Source: Parapedobacter indicus (GTDB taxonomy: Bacteria > Bacteroidota > Bacteroidia > Sphingobacteriales > Sphingobacteriaceae). Taken from it: 64,000 nucleotides of DNA. The notes beneath the pieces were generated by a model. That model was not told where the DNA came from. It saw only the letters and a program-made list of their open reading frames with translations, and did not search any database. A program made the position numbers and the translations under genes. Positions 7,561 to 18,700 of the stretch are shown piece after piece (the stretch's first letter is position 1; each line of letters starts with the position of its first letter). The DNA lies in contig NZ_FOQO01000007.1 in the NCBI RefSeq assembly GCF_900113765.1, positions 310,001 to 374,000 on the forward strand. Direction: 5' to 3'.

Positions 7561-9513
7561 CTAATACGCCAGTACGGTTACCTCAGTCCTGCGGTTGGCT
7601 TGGTGTTCTTCACGGCTACACGGCACATCATCGGCACAACGATTCACCAGCTTAGTTTCGCCGTACCCCTTGGCCACCATGCGATCACGGGCAATGCTCC
7701 GGCTCACTAAATAATCGACAGCCGACTGGGCTCTGCGTTGTGACAACGCTTCATTATATGTGTCACTGCCGCGGCTGTCCGTATGGCTCGACAACTCGAT
7801 CTTCAGTGTCGGATTGTCTCGCATTGTGCGTACCAATTCATCCAATATCACCGCCGCATCTGGCCGGATATTGTGTTTGTCGAAATCGTAGTATATGTTT
7901 TCTAACTCGAAGGTTTTGCCCACTTCGAAAACGGGTTCCAAGAGCAAGGCGACTTCCAACGTGTCGGATTTAGTGATCCCGACCGTGCTTATTTTCGCGG
8001 AATCCGCGTGGTACCCCGTCTTTTGCCCCAATACCGTATAGGTCCGGTTCCCATCAAGTATAAACTCAAACGCTCCGGCATCATAGCTATTCTTTTTGGC
8101 TACAATCTCACGCCTGCCGTCATATAGTGTTACGATAGTGGCAGGTAAGCGCTCACCACTGGCCTTATCCGACGTAGTTCCTTTCAGGATAATGATGATC
8201 TTAGGTTTCTCATAAGTAAAGGAATAGACATCATCCCGGCCTTTACCGTCTTTCCGGTTAGAGGAAAGATAGCCCGCCATGCCTTCCTCACCGTCGTATG
8301 TCGTCAGATAGGCAAAATCGTCGCCCGATGAATTCACAGGATAGCGCAGGTTCTCCGGTTTGTCCCACGTCGCCTTTTCGCCGGTCGACCGGAAAACATC
8401 CAATCCGCCCATTCCTGCGAAGCCGTCGCTCGAATAATAGAGGGTGTTTTCTAGCCCGATGTTTGGAAACAGCTCATCCCCGGCACTGTTAATGGCTCCG
8501 CCGGCGTTCACGGGCTCTCCCCATCTGCCGTCACCCTGCCTTTCACAATACCAAATGTCAGTACCACCTTGCCCCCCCGGCATGTCGCTTGCAACGTACA
8601 GGATTTTCCCATCCCCGCTCAACGCCACATGGCCTATCGAGTATTCCGAAACGTTGTTGTATACGAAGGGCTCTACCGACCATGTACCGTCCGGAAGCCG
8701 GGTATAGACATACACCTCAAGCTTTTGCGTCCGGTACTTCCCACCAGCCTCTTTGGTTATGCTGCCGTCTTTACCGGGATACGTCCGCGTCACATATAGG
8801 GTATCGCCAGTGGCATTCGCAGCAACTGGACCTACGTGGTAGGGGGCATTGTTTAGTGATTCAATAGCTAATACGGAGTTCGTGAGGGTGTTGTCTGCCT
8901 GGCGATCGGCTGTATAAACACGAAGGAACGAATGGCCCGTCCAGCCATATCGGCCAGCGCCTTGCATATATCCATCCGGTTCACCCGTATAGTATACATG
9001 GTCCCCGATTGGAAATACCGAAAATTCCGACAGCGACGTATTGATGCCTTCATTCCGCAGCTGGTGAACCGTTGGGTCGGCCATCCACACGACAGCAGAA
9101 TCACAGCCCGCAATCGCCACGGCAACTGCCTCCGCATCGCCGGTCTCCCTGGCGTATTCCTCCAATTGCTGTTTGGCCTCCACATATTTTCCGTTTGCTT
9201 TAAGCACGTCTCCGTACAACAAGTGATTGCCCGCTTCCGAGCCTGCCATTTCCACAACACGAGCGTACCAGTTCTCAGCCGATTCATAGTCGTTCATCTG
9301 CACATAGCTGTACCCCAACCGTTCCAGGTCCTGTAGTCGGGGGCGTTTGGTATCCACCAGCTTCACATACAACGCGGCGGCATTTGCATACTCGTACTTC
9401 CTGAATAGTTCGTCTGCACGATCGCGCAGGCTGGGCTGTTCCTGTGAAAAGGCAACCCCACCCATGCAAAGCAGGAGCGTCAAAAAAAATAATGGTTGCA
9501 GATCGTATCTCAT
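7561..9513 (-). CDS. OmpA-family protein with TPR, PD40/WD40-like and carboxypeptidase-regulatory-like domains (PorE-like)
   Basis: A 650-aa exported protein with signal peptide (residues 1-23, ending AFSQ). TPR-like helices follow (about 28-135: ADELFRKYEYANAAALYVKL). A PD40/WD40-type beta-propeller spans about 180-410, with blades such as LPNG-like DGKILYVASDMPGGQGGTDI and NTLYYSSDGFAGMGGLDVFR. A beta-sandwich regulatory-like domain lies at about 440-520. The C-terminal OmpA peptidoglycan-binding domain (about 535-650) carries YYDFDKHNIRPDA and SSHTDSRGSDTYNEALSQRR. This order matches PorE, a T9SS component that ties the machine to peptidoglycan, and the OmpA proteins paired with PorP/SprF. 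It is 64 bp downstream of porP, separated by a 14-bp tandem repeat. Confidence 0.9.
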   Translation of the reverse strand: MRYDLQPLFFLTLLLCMGGVAFSQEQPSLRDRADELFRKYEYANAAALYVKLVDTKRPRLQDLERLGYSYVQMNDYESAENWYARVVEMAGSEAGNHLLYGDVLKANGKYVEAKQQLEEYARETGDAEAVAVAIAGCDSAVVWMADPTVHQLRNEGINTSLSEFSVFPIGDHVYYTGEPDGYMQGAGRYGWTGHSFLRVYTADRQADNTLTNSVLAIESLNNAPYHVGPVAANATGDTLYVTRTYPGKDGSITKEAGGKYRTQKLEVYVYTRLPDGTWSVEPFVYNNVSEYSIGHVALSGDGKILYVASDMPGGQGGTDIWYCERQGDGRWGEPVNAGGAINSAGDELFPNIGLENTLYYSSDGFAGMGGLDVFRSTGEKATWDKPENLRYPVNSSGDDFAYLTTYDGEEGMAGYLSSNRKDGKGRDDVYSFTYEKPKIIIILKGTTSDKASGERLPATIVTLYDGRREIVAKKNSYDAGAFEFILDGNRTYTVLGQKTGYHADSAKISTVGITKSDTLEVALLLEPVFEVGKTFELENIYYDFDKHNIRPDAAVILDELVRTMRDNPTLKIELSSHTDSRGSDTYNEALSQRRAQSAVDYLVSRSIARDRMVAKGYGETKLVNRCADDVPCSREEHQANRRTEVTVLAY

Positions 9514-9520
9514 GGTAACT

Positions 9521-9577
9521 GTCTAATGTCTAATATCTAGTGTCTCATATCTCACGTCTCATATCTCACATCTCCCC
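9521..9577. repeat. 14-bp tandem repeat, about 4 copies, in the leader of the OmpA-family gene
   Basis: On the + strand the units are GTCTAAT (partial, 9521-9527), GTCTAATATCTAGT (9528-9541), GTCTCATATCTCAC (9542-9555), GTCTCATATCTCAC (9556-9569) and ATCTCCCC (partial, to 9577). Two units are identical and one is degenerate. The array fills the whole spacer between porP and the ompA-family gene and ends 7 bp from the latter's ATG (minus strand), so it would form its untranslated leader. Copy-number change here could alter translation of the downstream gene. Confidence 0.85.
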
Positions 9578-10588
9578 TTAAAAAAAACGCGGACTCAGCA
9601 AGCGGTTATACCGCCGACCGAATGTAATGCCCAGGGTGATCTCATGCGATCCGTTCTGAATGCTGCTCAGCCGGCTCACGATATGGTCATACGAATAGCC
9701 GATCCGCAGCGCATCCGTCAGGTAAATCTGCGTAACCGCAGAAAACGAGTTGCGCCCGCTCAGGCTATTGCCGCTCACCCGGTTGTACTCACGCTTGAAA
9801 ACGGTAATACCTGTGCGCCAGCCCGCGCCCAGCCAAAACCGCCTGCCGAAGATGAACATCGCATTTAAATCCAGGCTCGTCGGACCCCGGAAATCTTCCT
9901 TCACCAGCAGGCTGGGCCGGAAGTCCAGCCCCCTGTTCAGGTTGAATAGCGCTCCGCCGATGAAGTACATGTGCCGCCGTCTGCGGATGTTATCCGTGGT
10001 GGTATTGTCCCAGCGGAAGATGTTGTTACTCTGATCGCCCGACAACAGGTCCATCACCGAAACCCCTGCATACCACCTCGGATTGTAGTAATACACACCG
10101 AAGCGGACATCCGGCACCCAGTTGCTGATTTTGCCAGCAGGCACGACCCGGTCCCCCCCTTCGATCGGGTCAAGCACCGACCCGTCCAGGCTATACTGCG
10201 TCACCCCGGCACCGATGCCGAAGCTCAGCCGCTGTGTATCCTCCTCGTCCAGCCGCAGCCGGAAGGCGTAGTTGGCATAAGCCGAGGTGGCGGCCTGCGG
10301 GCCGAGCTTGTCGGCCGTGAGCTGCATCCCTAGTCCATGCCGTTTATTGGCCGGATCAACGATACCATCGACGGACAGCAGGCCGGTCTGGGGTGCCCCA
10401 TCTAAGCCCACCCACTGGCTGCGAAGCCCCAACTGTCCAAACCACTCTTCCTTGTACCCAGCATACGCCGGGTTGACACTCATCGAATTGAAAATGTACT
10501 GTGTGAACTGGATGTTTTGCTGGGCATAGGTTAACTTACCTATACTCAACATCAACATCATGGTAGACATTTTAATGATATTTCTCAT
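9578..10588 (-). CDS. PorP/SprF family type IX secretion outer-membrane protein
   Basis: A 336-aa outer-membrane barrel of the PorP/SprF family. It has a signal peptide (ending TYAQ) followed by the hallmark IQFTQYIFNSMSVNPAYAGY, then SQWVGLDGAPQTGLLSVDG, YGLG-type strands and a C-terminus LGITFGRRYNRLLSPRFF ending in Phe. PorP/SprF proteins are required for secretion and surface attachment of type-B sorting-domain cargo such as SprB. The gene lies 29 bp downstream of just such a cargo gene and upstream of the PorE-like OmpA gene, the classical order. It probably acts as the dedicated anchor for the neighbouring secreted proteins. Confidence 0.93.
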   Translation of the reverse strand: MRNIIKMSTMMLMLSIGKLTYAQQNIQFTQYIFNSMSVNPAYAGYKEEWFGQLGLRSQWVGLDGAPQTGLLSVDGIVDPANKRHGLGMQLTADKLGPQAATSAYANYAFRLRLDEEDTQRLSFGIGAGVTQYSLDGSVLDPIEGGDRVVPAGKISNWVPDVRFGVYYYNPRWYAGVSVMDLLSGDQSNNIFRWDNTTTDNIRRRRHMYFIGGALFNLNRGLDFRPSLLVKEDFRGPTSLDLNAMFIFGRRFWLGAGWRTGITVFKREYNRVSGNSLSGRNSFSAVTQIYLTDALRIGYSYDHIVSRLSSIQNGSHEITLGITFGRRYNRLLSPRFF

Positions 10589-10617
10589 AATTCACTTTCA
10601 ATTATCATTCACCCGTT

Positions 10618-12180
10618 TCACTGTCTTTTTATCAATAACCATCCCGTGTACTGCGCTCGCTCACTTCCCTTGTGGGTGGTCAGTCGATAGTAGTACGTGC
10701 CTTCATTGAGGTCGCCACCATTCCAGTCATTCTTGTAGTTGTCATTCCGGTACACCTCGTTACCCCAACGGTTCACCACAATCACCTCGATGCGGTCGAA
10801 GGCCTCAATGCCTTCGATCTCGAACACGTCGTTTTGTCCGTCGCCATTGGGCGTAAACACGTTCGGTATCCGGAGTGGTTTGGGGGTTACCGTAATTGTA
10901 ATCTTGGCCGATGACACTAGGCCATTTTCGTCGGCAATTTCAAACTCGAAGCTATCTTCGCCAACAAAACCGGGGTTCGGCGTATACGTGATGCTACCGT
11001 CGGCATTTACCTCGACCGTGCCATTGCTGGGCTGACGGACAACGCGCACGCTACCCACCACAATCGGGCTGCTACCAGGAAGGGCGTTCTCTAGTACATT
11101 GATCTGTGTAGATTCCCCCGAGACGACGGTTGCGACACCGTTATTAGCTTCGGGTCCGACATCCTCCTTCTCCGTTAGCTTGGTAAACCAACTACCCTCA
11201 TCGGTTACCCCGGTCACAGTGAGGATATCTGCCCGCGTGTGTACGCCGGCTGCTTCCAGCGTCGTTACGTCGCCCAGCCAGTTGCCGCTTCCGGCATACT
11301 GCACGATCTGGGCATCGGCATCCATGTAAGCGCTGCCATTTGTAATGGTGTTATGTTGCAAAGTGTATGTGGTGCTCACTCCCTCGTCAGCAAAAATATG
11401 CCAGATACGATCCATCCCCCGTTCGGCTTCCGATAGGTCGATATCTGCCGCAAGGTAATCCTGTACACTCACGTATAAGGTGGCGGTAGCTGCCGGCGAA
11501 AGTGTGGCGGGGGTGTAGTCGCCCTCAGCGATACCCACCGGGAACACGAACGGCTGGGTATTGCCGTAGTGCTTCACCACGTGCCCCACCGTACTATTGC
11601 CCGTTACCACCATTCGGTTGCTGTTGTAGTCTTCAAACCCGCCCTCCGGGCCTACGCCGAGGTCATGGCCGTTAAGTAGTATATCACCCCCATCTATGGC
11701 AAACGTAAACCGCTTACCGATGTTCAGGGCGGCAGCCGCCGCACCACTGCCATTGGCCGTTCCATAGCCCGGATCTTCCAAATCCGCCAGCACCAGGTTA
11801 GCAGGGTTACGTAGTTCGATGTCCACGTCCAGGAAGGCCGCGCCGTTGCCGTCTATCCTTGTCGGACCGGCGTCGATATCCCCGTAATAAGGGTTCGTGC
11901 TCGGATCATGGATAATGATCCGCCCCGTACCCGTGAAGGTTGCCGAGGGTGCTATCCATATGTTTTTACTCCAGATTTCCAACGTACCATGGATTTCCCA
12001 CTGGCTATTCGGACCGAAATAGGTAGTCTCCGAAAAGCGGAGCTCGACCGTGCCGGGCGCCACGCTCACGGACGCGTTGTCTGCTGTTTCGCTGTCCGAG
12101 CCCGTCTGGGCGAAGCTGGCCGCCGAAAACAGCACCAGTATAGCTACAAGGGTGATTATATGTCGTGAAAATTTTATCAT
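10618..12180 (-). CDS. T9SS type-B sorting domain (gliding-motility-associated C-terminal domain) surface protein
   Basis: A 520-aa exported protein with signal peptide ending SFAQ (about residue 25). A beta-rich N-terminal region of about 320 residues follows, with no recognised domain but containing [17 protein letters not shown], typical of Bacteroidota surface proteins. An Ig/cadherin-like domain spans about 345-432 ([20 protein letters not shown]). The C-terminal CHU_C/type-B sorting domain (about 436-520) begins [20 protein letters not shown] and ends [10 protein letters not shown]. The sorting domain directs passage through the T9SS to the cell surface, and the adjacent PorP/SprF gene is the expected partner. 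It lies in the same transcription unit as the two giant genes upstream, with a 45-bp spacer to the 167-aa gene. Confidence 0.92.
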   Translation of the reverse strand: MIKFSRHIITLVAILVLFSAASFAQTGSDSETADNASVSVAPGTVELRFSETTYFGPNSQWEIHGTLEIWSKNIWIAPSATFTGTGRIIIHDPSTNPYYGDIDAGPTRIDGNGAAFLDVDIELRNPANLVLADLEDPGYGTANGSGAAAAALNIGKRFTFAIDGGDILLNGHDLGVGPEGGFEDYNSNRMVVTGNSTVGHVVKHYGNTQPFVFPVGIAEGDYTPATLSPAATATLYVSVQDYLAADIDLSEAERGMDRIWHIFADEGVSTTYTLQHNTITNGSAYMDADAQIVQYAGSGNWLGDVTTLEAAGVHTRADILTVTGVTDEGSWFTKLTEKEDVGPEANNGVATVVSGESTQINVLENALPGSSPIVVGSVRVVRQPSNGTVEVNADGSITYTPNPGFVGEDSFEFEIADENGLVSSAKITITVTPKPLRIPNVFTPNGDGQNDVFEIEGIEAFDRIEVIVVNRWGNEVYRNDNYKNDWNGGDLNEGTYYYRLTTHKGSERAQYTGWLLIKRQ

Positions 12181-12225
12181 GTGAATCGATTTTTCAGCGT
12201 CACCTCCAACTGCTGTTGCTTAACC

Positions 12226-12729
12226 CTATTTCCAATAACTCCACACCGAGCCGTCATAAACAGCCAGCGCCTTGGCATCCGTATCGTAGCACATCATCCC
12301 CGGATAAGGGCTGGGCACGTTTAGATGGGGCGACGCCACTTTCGGAAGTATTAACGCTTTATCGGTCGCTTCGAGCACCAGCACCCCATCCACTTCGGTG
12401 CTTTTCGCACCGATAACTGTCTGCTTCCCGTTCGCCGTACCCGAATAGGGTAATACGGCACTGTTATCTCCCTCATCCGACAGGTTCATCCAAGCGCCGT
12501 TTGTAAACACTTTGACCATTTGGGCATTCTTATCGTACACGAACGTTCCATTTGCGGGTGTTGCAGGTAACGTTTCTACGGCCGGGAGAATGATTCCCTT
12601 TGTGGTACCGGAGGCGAAATCCAATACCCCATCGCCATCTGCGGTTCGTTTTCCAATGGCTGTTTGGCCGAGGGCCAACGAACCACCGAAATAACCTACA
12701 ACAAGTAATAAAACTGATATCTTCATCAT
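12226..12729 (-). CDS. small secreted protein made of two copies of a shared Y-x-G-x-x-W module
   Basis: A 167-aa protein with signal peptide (residues 1-22, ending ALGQ). The mature part is two copies of one module. Copy 1 runs GVLDFASGTTKGIILPAVET through NGTFVYDK to VFTNGAWMNL. Copy 2 runs GVLVLEATDKALILPKV through PGMMCYDTDAKALAVYDG to SVWSYWK. The same module occurs at the C-terminus of the 2484-aa protein and the N-terminus of the 1394-aa protein encoded just upstream. Similar segments are frequent in Bacteroidota secreted and tail-fibre-like proteins, but I know of no assigned function. It may be a linker or cap for the two large proteins (inference). It has no T9SS sorting domain. Confidence 0.82.
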   Translation of the reverse strand: MMKISVLLLVVGYFGGSLALGQTAIGKRTADGDGVLDFASGTTKGIILPAVETLPATPANGTFVYDKNAQMVKVFTNGAWMNLSDEGDNSAVLPYSGTANGKQTVIGAKSTEVDGVLVLEATDKALILPKVASPHLNVPSPYPGMMCYDTDAKALAVYDGSVWSYWK

Positions 12730-12765
12730 TTCAACGATTTTATATTTTTAATCCTGACTTCTTTT

Positions 12766-15700
12766 TTATTCGTTGCAACTGCGTTGGATACAATTCCAGC
12801 CTGTTCCGTTATACAGTTTGAGGCATTGGTCGGCCATTTCATAGACCAGCATGCCTTCCTGCGGATCGGCGATGTCACTCACCTGCTGCACCCGCGTAAT
12901 CACAAAACCATTTGTTTCCGATTCGATGGCAATGAACCCATTCGGCACGCTTTCCGGCCAGTTCGACCCGAAACCTTCCCTATCGGATACGCCAACTTGC
13001 GTAAACTCCGTTGGGGTACCTGTAGCACCCGGTTGTACACAGTAAGTAACACACGTATTGGTAAGCGGATCTTGGGCTGCACCTATCCCCTGCCCCGCGT
13101 CACCGCCGTCATCTGCTGCTCCGCCGGTATTGACGAGGTTGGGGATTCCATCGCTGTCAACCCCTCCGGTTTCGCCTATATTAATGCTGCCATCGGGATT
13201 CAAGTCGGCAAGCGTGACATTTTCATCACCTTCCAGGGCGTCCGGACAGCCGTCATTATCCGAATCCAAATCCAGGTAATCCGGGATTCCGTCACCATCG
13301 GTGTCACATGGCTGAAAATCCAGGAACACGATTTCATTCACGGATGCCCGCTCGGGATCGGCGGAACTATAGCCTTGGCTGGAAATGATCGTAAATTCGA
13401 TATGCGAAACGTCGGTATACTCTTGTGTAAAGCTTAGTATTACCCCGCTGACATACTGATCAGGCGCAGTTAAATTCTCGGTTCCTAGAAGCACATCGCT
13501 ATCATCATATAATTCAACCCTAAATTCGTCTATCCATTCATTAATTCCCCAAGGGCCGTACAATTTGATATGGTCAATAATGGAAGGAGTCTGCAAATCC
13601 ATAGCAAATTCAATGGGTAGATTACCAACATTTGTATACCAATTTGGGAAAGGCCCCGATCCGGTTCCGCCTGCCCCTTCTCCATCAACCAGTTGTTGCG
13701 CATTTCCGCTTGTAATGGTTCCGTTTACGGTGATAGAAGCCGTAGTTACAGGTCTTACAACATATAGATCCGGACATTCATCTGTGTCCAGGATACCATC
13801 ATTGTCGTCATCCAGATCGCACATATCCGCGATACCGTCTCCATCTGAATCGAGGCCTGAACACACGGACGTATTTACATCGGAGGCATTGTTGTCCGTT
13901 AAGTTCGGGTCTGTGGCATTTACCGGCAATGTCACGGCCACTTCATTGACGAGATCTCCGGTATATGAAGCGGGTATATCAACCGTTACGGTGTAGGTCA
14001 CCGTTCCGCCGGGTGGCACTGACACCAAATCATCGATCGCACCGGTTTGCGTACCCGTCACCGAAGTTGTGCCTCCGGAAGAAGCTACCGCTGTATAACT
14101 CACATTTGCGGCAGGAATACCTGCGGGCAAGGCATCGGCAACCTGTGCATCCATTACCCCGAACGGCCCGTTGTTGGTAACGACCACGGTATAGGTAATC
14201 GTGGTTCCGGGGGTATACGTGTCGGCTCCATCTGTTATCGTAACGGAAAGATCTACTTCAAAAGTAATGGGCGCGGTCACACAGTGCGCGCCTTCGTTTC
14301 CGGAACTCACAGGAGAGCTGGATAACTGCAAACGGGTTCCATCGGTAAGATTGAACTGGTAAAAACCTCCGGAATTGCTCACCCCATAGAGTTCGCCGGT
14401 ACTTGATCCCATCATCGCTCCGAACGGTTGTCCTCCTGTCGCGGTTCCGATAAAGGTTACCGTACCGTTCGTAGGATCGATCGAGATAAGGTATCCGTTG
14501 TTATTTACACCATATAAAAGTCCATCATGGGGACTATAAGCTATATCTGACGGATTAATGCTACTTGTCAGGTCGATTTCCGTAGCGGACATCGTTGCGA
14601 TGTCTATATTATACATCTTGTCTGAAGTTGTTGACCCGGTCGTACTCATTACGTAAAAATTATCCGCATCATCCATCTCCCCGTTATTGTAAGATGCTAC
14701 AGGAAGTCCGGCAACGGCTCCCAGATTTTCATAGGTACCATCCGCACTGATCTTCAGCAACTGGTTCGAAGCGTTTAACAGGGCGTAGATGTATCCATCT
14801 GCTACGCGCAAACCCATTGCATTATAAAGCACGTCTGACGTGACGCCTATCGGGTCATAAGTCAGCGGATTGGTAGAGGTATTAATAACGTACAAGGTGG
14901 TGTTCGATCCGCCCGATGATTGCGCCAAATACATTGCATCAGTGCACAAAAACGGATTGCCCGTTACAGGGTCATCGCTGTAACCGAACGTAAGGTATCG
15001 GCTGGTATTTTCGGTATTGAAATTGTGTGAAAACACCCACTTTCCGTCCACAAATGTTCCCGGGGTAATCTCTACATTCTCCGTGAAACTGTCGTCGTCG
15101 GCAATGACCATGTAAATCTCATTGCTCGATACGGCGAATTCTACACCATAAGCGGACAAGTCTGCTCGGAAATAAACGTCATCTGCCAACTGTGTACGTT
15201 GTGAAAGCCATTTTCTGTCAATAACTGCCATATTGGTAACGCCCAGACCTCCCGGCAGTGTAATCGTATGGGTCGGTGTGGTGGTAACGTTGTTATCCCC
15301 TAAGATAAAATAGGTCAAATCATTAGTAAACGATGTTCTCGGATCTAAATTACTCGACGTAAAATCGTTGTTTTTAGCGATGGTGAGGATGGTACCGGGA
15401 TTGACACTTTTCGAAACCCTTTGTTCGAAACCTGAAATATCATCACGTCCAATGCCAAAAATATGGTTGTTATAAACCGTATTTTCGGTACCGTTCCAAA
15501 TGATGGCTTCGGTAGATGAGAGGTAGTGATCTGTTGCCACTCTACCTAAAGTAACGCCGTATTTGATCGCTAAATATGAATCTACTCTTCTTCTTTCTAT
15601 AGAAGTTATATTTCCCTGTCCGTAGATAACGGTTTCGGCAATATTACCAACGAATCCACCATTATCACTACCACTGCCTGTCCATCTTGTAGAACCAAAA

Positions 15701-18700
15701 ATATGCCCGCCTAACGGGACTCCCATTGGCCCGGGGCCATCATAGATAGCACCATTAGCGGCACCATTCAATCCTCTGCTATATGGCTGGTTGAGGAAAT
15801 TATAGTACATAATACTGGTAATATTAGCATCGTGGCCGGGATTAACAGCCGGGAAGTTTGTACCTCCCTGATATACCCTTCTTTCTACATTATTACTCGG
15901 CCAAATACCTAAATAGTCCCAATTAGCTATTGTGGTAGTCGTATTATCCATCCCTATACTAAAGAAGTGAGGATTAGGGCTACCTGCCCAGGTCATTCCT
16001 TCTTTAGTGACCATAAAAAGGTCATTATTCTCATTGAAAATGGTCTGTACAGATCGCGTTCCTATGGTTTCATTAATGGTTGTAAAATTAATCCCTGGAT
16101 TAAAGTTAAAATACGTTTCTTCTCCATCTTTAAAGTTAGGCAAAGGATTTCCACCAACCGCAGACGCAACCGTATTCCCAAAGAAATCGGTCCAAGAAGT
16201 CACATCTGTTCCGGTGCCGGTATGGGTAGCCAGTTTATCCGCCCTGTACCAATACGACAGATTTCTCGCTACGCCCCCCGGTGCATAGGCAAACCCAGCG
16301 AAGGTAAAATATATGCCGTTAGCGAGCGTTACCGTAGCGGTGTTGTATACTACGCCATTAACGGTTACCTCATTAGCCATCGGCGTAAACGCGTCCGTAA
16401 CATCAATGATTTCATCGGCAGATTGCACCACATATAAATTCTCAATGCCCTTTGGCCAAGCGATCGTTACGGTTCCTACACCACCCGTATTTTGAGCTTT
16501 CCAAAGGGCTTCAAACCGGAAGTTGGTTGTCCCGTTGGCCCCGGCTGTGTAGGCCAACGGTGTCGTCAGTTGCTGTTTCAAGCCGTTGTCTCCTACTACC
16601 AGGAATTGCCCTTCTGCAAGGTCTTTGGTATTGTCAGCATTCATGGCAAACAGGGAGCTGCCGTGCCCAATAACAAGTTTCTGCCCGGGGTTGATGCTAT
16701 TGGATTGTTTCTGATGCAGCGCCGAAAGTTGGTCGTGGGCTATGCCAAAGACATTGTTGTGATAAGCTGAATTGGCCGTTGTGCCTGGCCAAACATTATT
16801 TTCTTCCGCATCCAAGTAGTCAAAACCCTGGCCCGCATCGTCCCGCAGTGTGACGCCATATTTGATTCCGATATAGGAGCGGACCCGTTGTTTTTCCAGG
16901 GGGGTCAGGTCCCTTTCGTAGGCAATCACTTCCCCGATTACGCCGTTGTTTACTTCGCCTTGCGAACCGAGTATACTCCCATTGGCCAGCAGGGAGTTGC
17001 CCGCTGTTCGGGTTTGCGTAGTAGCGGCATCCCTTCCGTTCAGTCCATATTTTATACCGGCGACATCAACCGTATAGGATACATCGGTCAGTAAGAATTC
17101 ATTATCAGGATACGCATTGGGGAATGCCGACGTGGTGGAGTTATACAATACAATATCATTGTTCAACTTTGTTATTGTGGGAAGGTTCGCGTTTCCTAGC
17201 CCTGCCGTCGGTGTAGTCCCGCCAAAGCCTAAGATGTCCCGATAGCCACTGGTTCCTCCGGGGCGGGTTAGCGTAGCGGTGAAGAATGTGCCGCTTAACC
17301 CGTTGGCGGAAAAAGGCTTTCCGGCTGGCACGACCATGAAGCGTCCGTCGGCCGATGCACTACCGCCAAAATCGACAACCGGATTGAAATTAAATGCCTC
17401 GGCTGCCACGAAAGGTTGGCGGTTGCTATTGGTTTGGGTATAATCATTATCCGCTATGGAATGGTCGACCCAAGTATCTGCGGCAAATCCCTGGTTTGCC
17501 TTAAGCCATATGCGCAGGTCGGCCAAAACCCCCCCCGGTGCGAAGGCATATCCGGCAAGGGTAAAGTACTCGCCATCATTAAGCGCAATGGTAGCCGTAT
17601 TATAATCCTGCCCGTTGATGGTCGTTAGCCCCGCCATCGGAATGAAGTCGTCCGCCATATCGATCGTTGCATCGGTAGAGCGCACCACATGCAAATTAGC
17701 AATCCCCACGGGCCAGGCCATTGTTACTGTGCCAACGCCGCCCGTATTTTGGACCTTCCATACCGATTGGAAACGATAATTGACCGCTCCTCCCGGTGCA
17801 CCCGGATGGGCCAGTATCTCTGTAAGCACCTGTTTTTGGCCATTATCACCCACCATGAAGAATTGCCCCTCTACAAGATCATTGGTATTGGCGGCATTGG
17901 TATTGAAAAGCGAACTCCCGTTTCCTATGACTAGCTTTTGGTTATTATTTGCACTTCGGGATTGCTTCTGGTGTAATGCAGACGTATTATCCCTTGCAAT
18001 ACCAAAAACATTGTTGCCATACGTACTATGGGCGGTGGCATTCCATACGTTGACCGCATCGCTACTCAAATAGTCTGAAGTGCTTGTTCCAGCGCTATTT
18101 TTCAACGTAATGCCGTATTTGATCGCCAGGTAGGAGTTGATCCGTAACTTTTCATCACCTGTTGAATTTTCATGGTCGACGCTATAGGCAAACACTTCGG
18201 GCAATCCACCAATAAATCGCTCATTACCAGCCCCTGTCAGAAATACCGCTTCTGACCCGATGGCGAAATAGCGATCATCAATGGATCCGATGTGCGTGGT
18301 TGTGTTGCCATAAGTTGCCCCGTTAAAATTCAGGTAAACGCCATTGTTTACCGCTCCCGTTCCTTTCCACGCCATTCCTCCGATGTGGGCTCCGATCGCG
18401 GTAAGTGATAAACCCTCCTCCATTACGATGCCATTGTCACGCCATACCGAGTACCGGTCGTCCCTTCTGTTCAGGTTGGGTTCGTCATCGCCCCAGCCGT
18501 AGGGCGTGCGCCAATTCCCCACATCCCCATTATCAAACATAACACCATACACGGAGCCTTGGCCGCTTGCGGGGAAATAATCGCCTATTGCACCCGCGTC
18601 CCGATAGAAAAAATCTCCCCCATCAAAGTAATAGAACGGATTAAAATTCAAGAAGTAGTTTTGATTATCGGCTGCATGAACGGCATCAAGGATCAAATTG

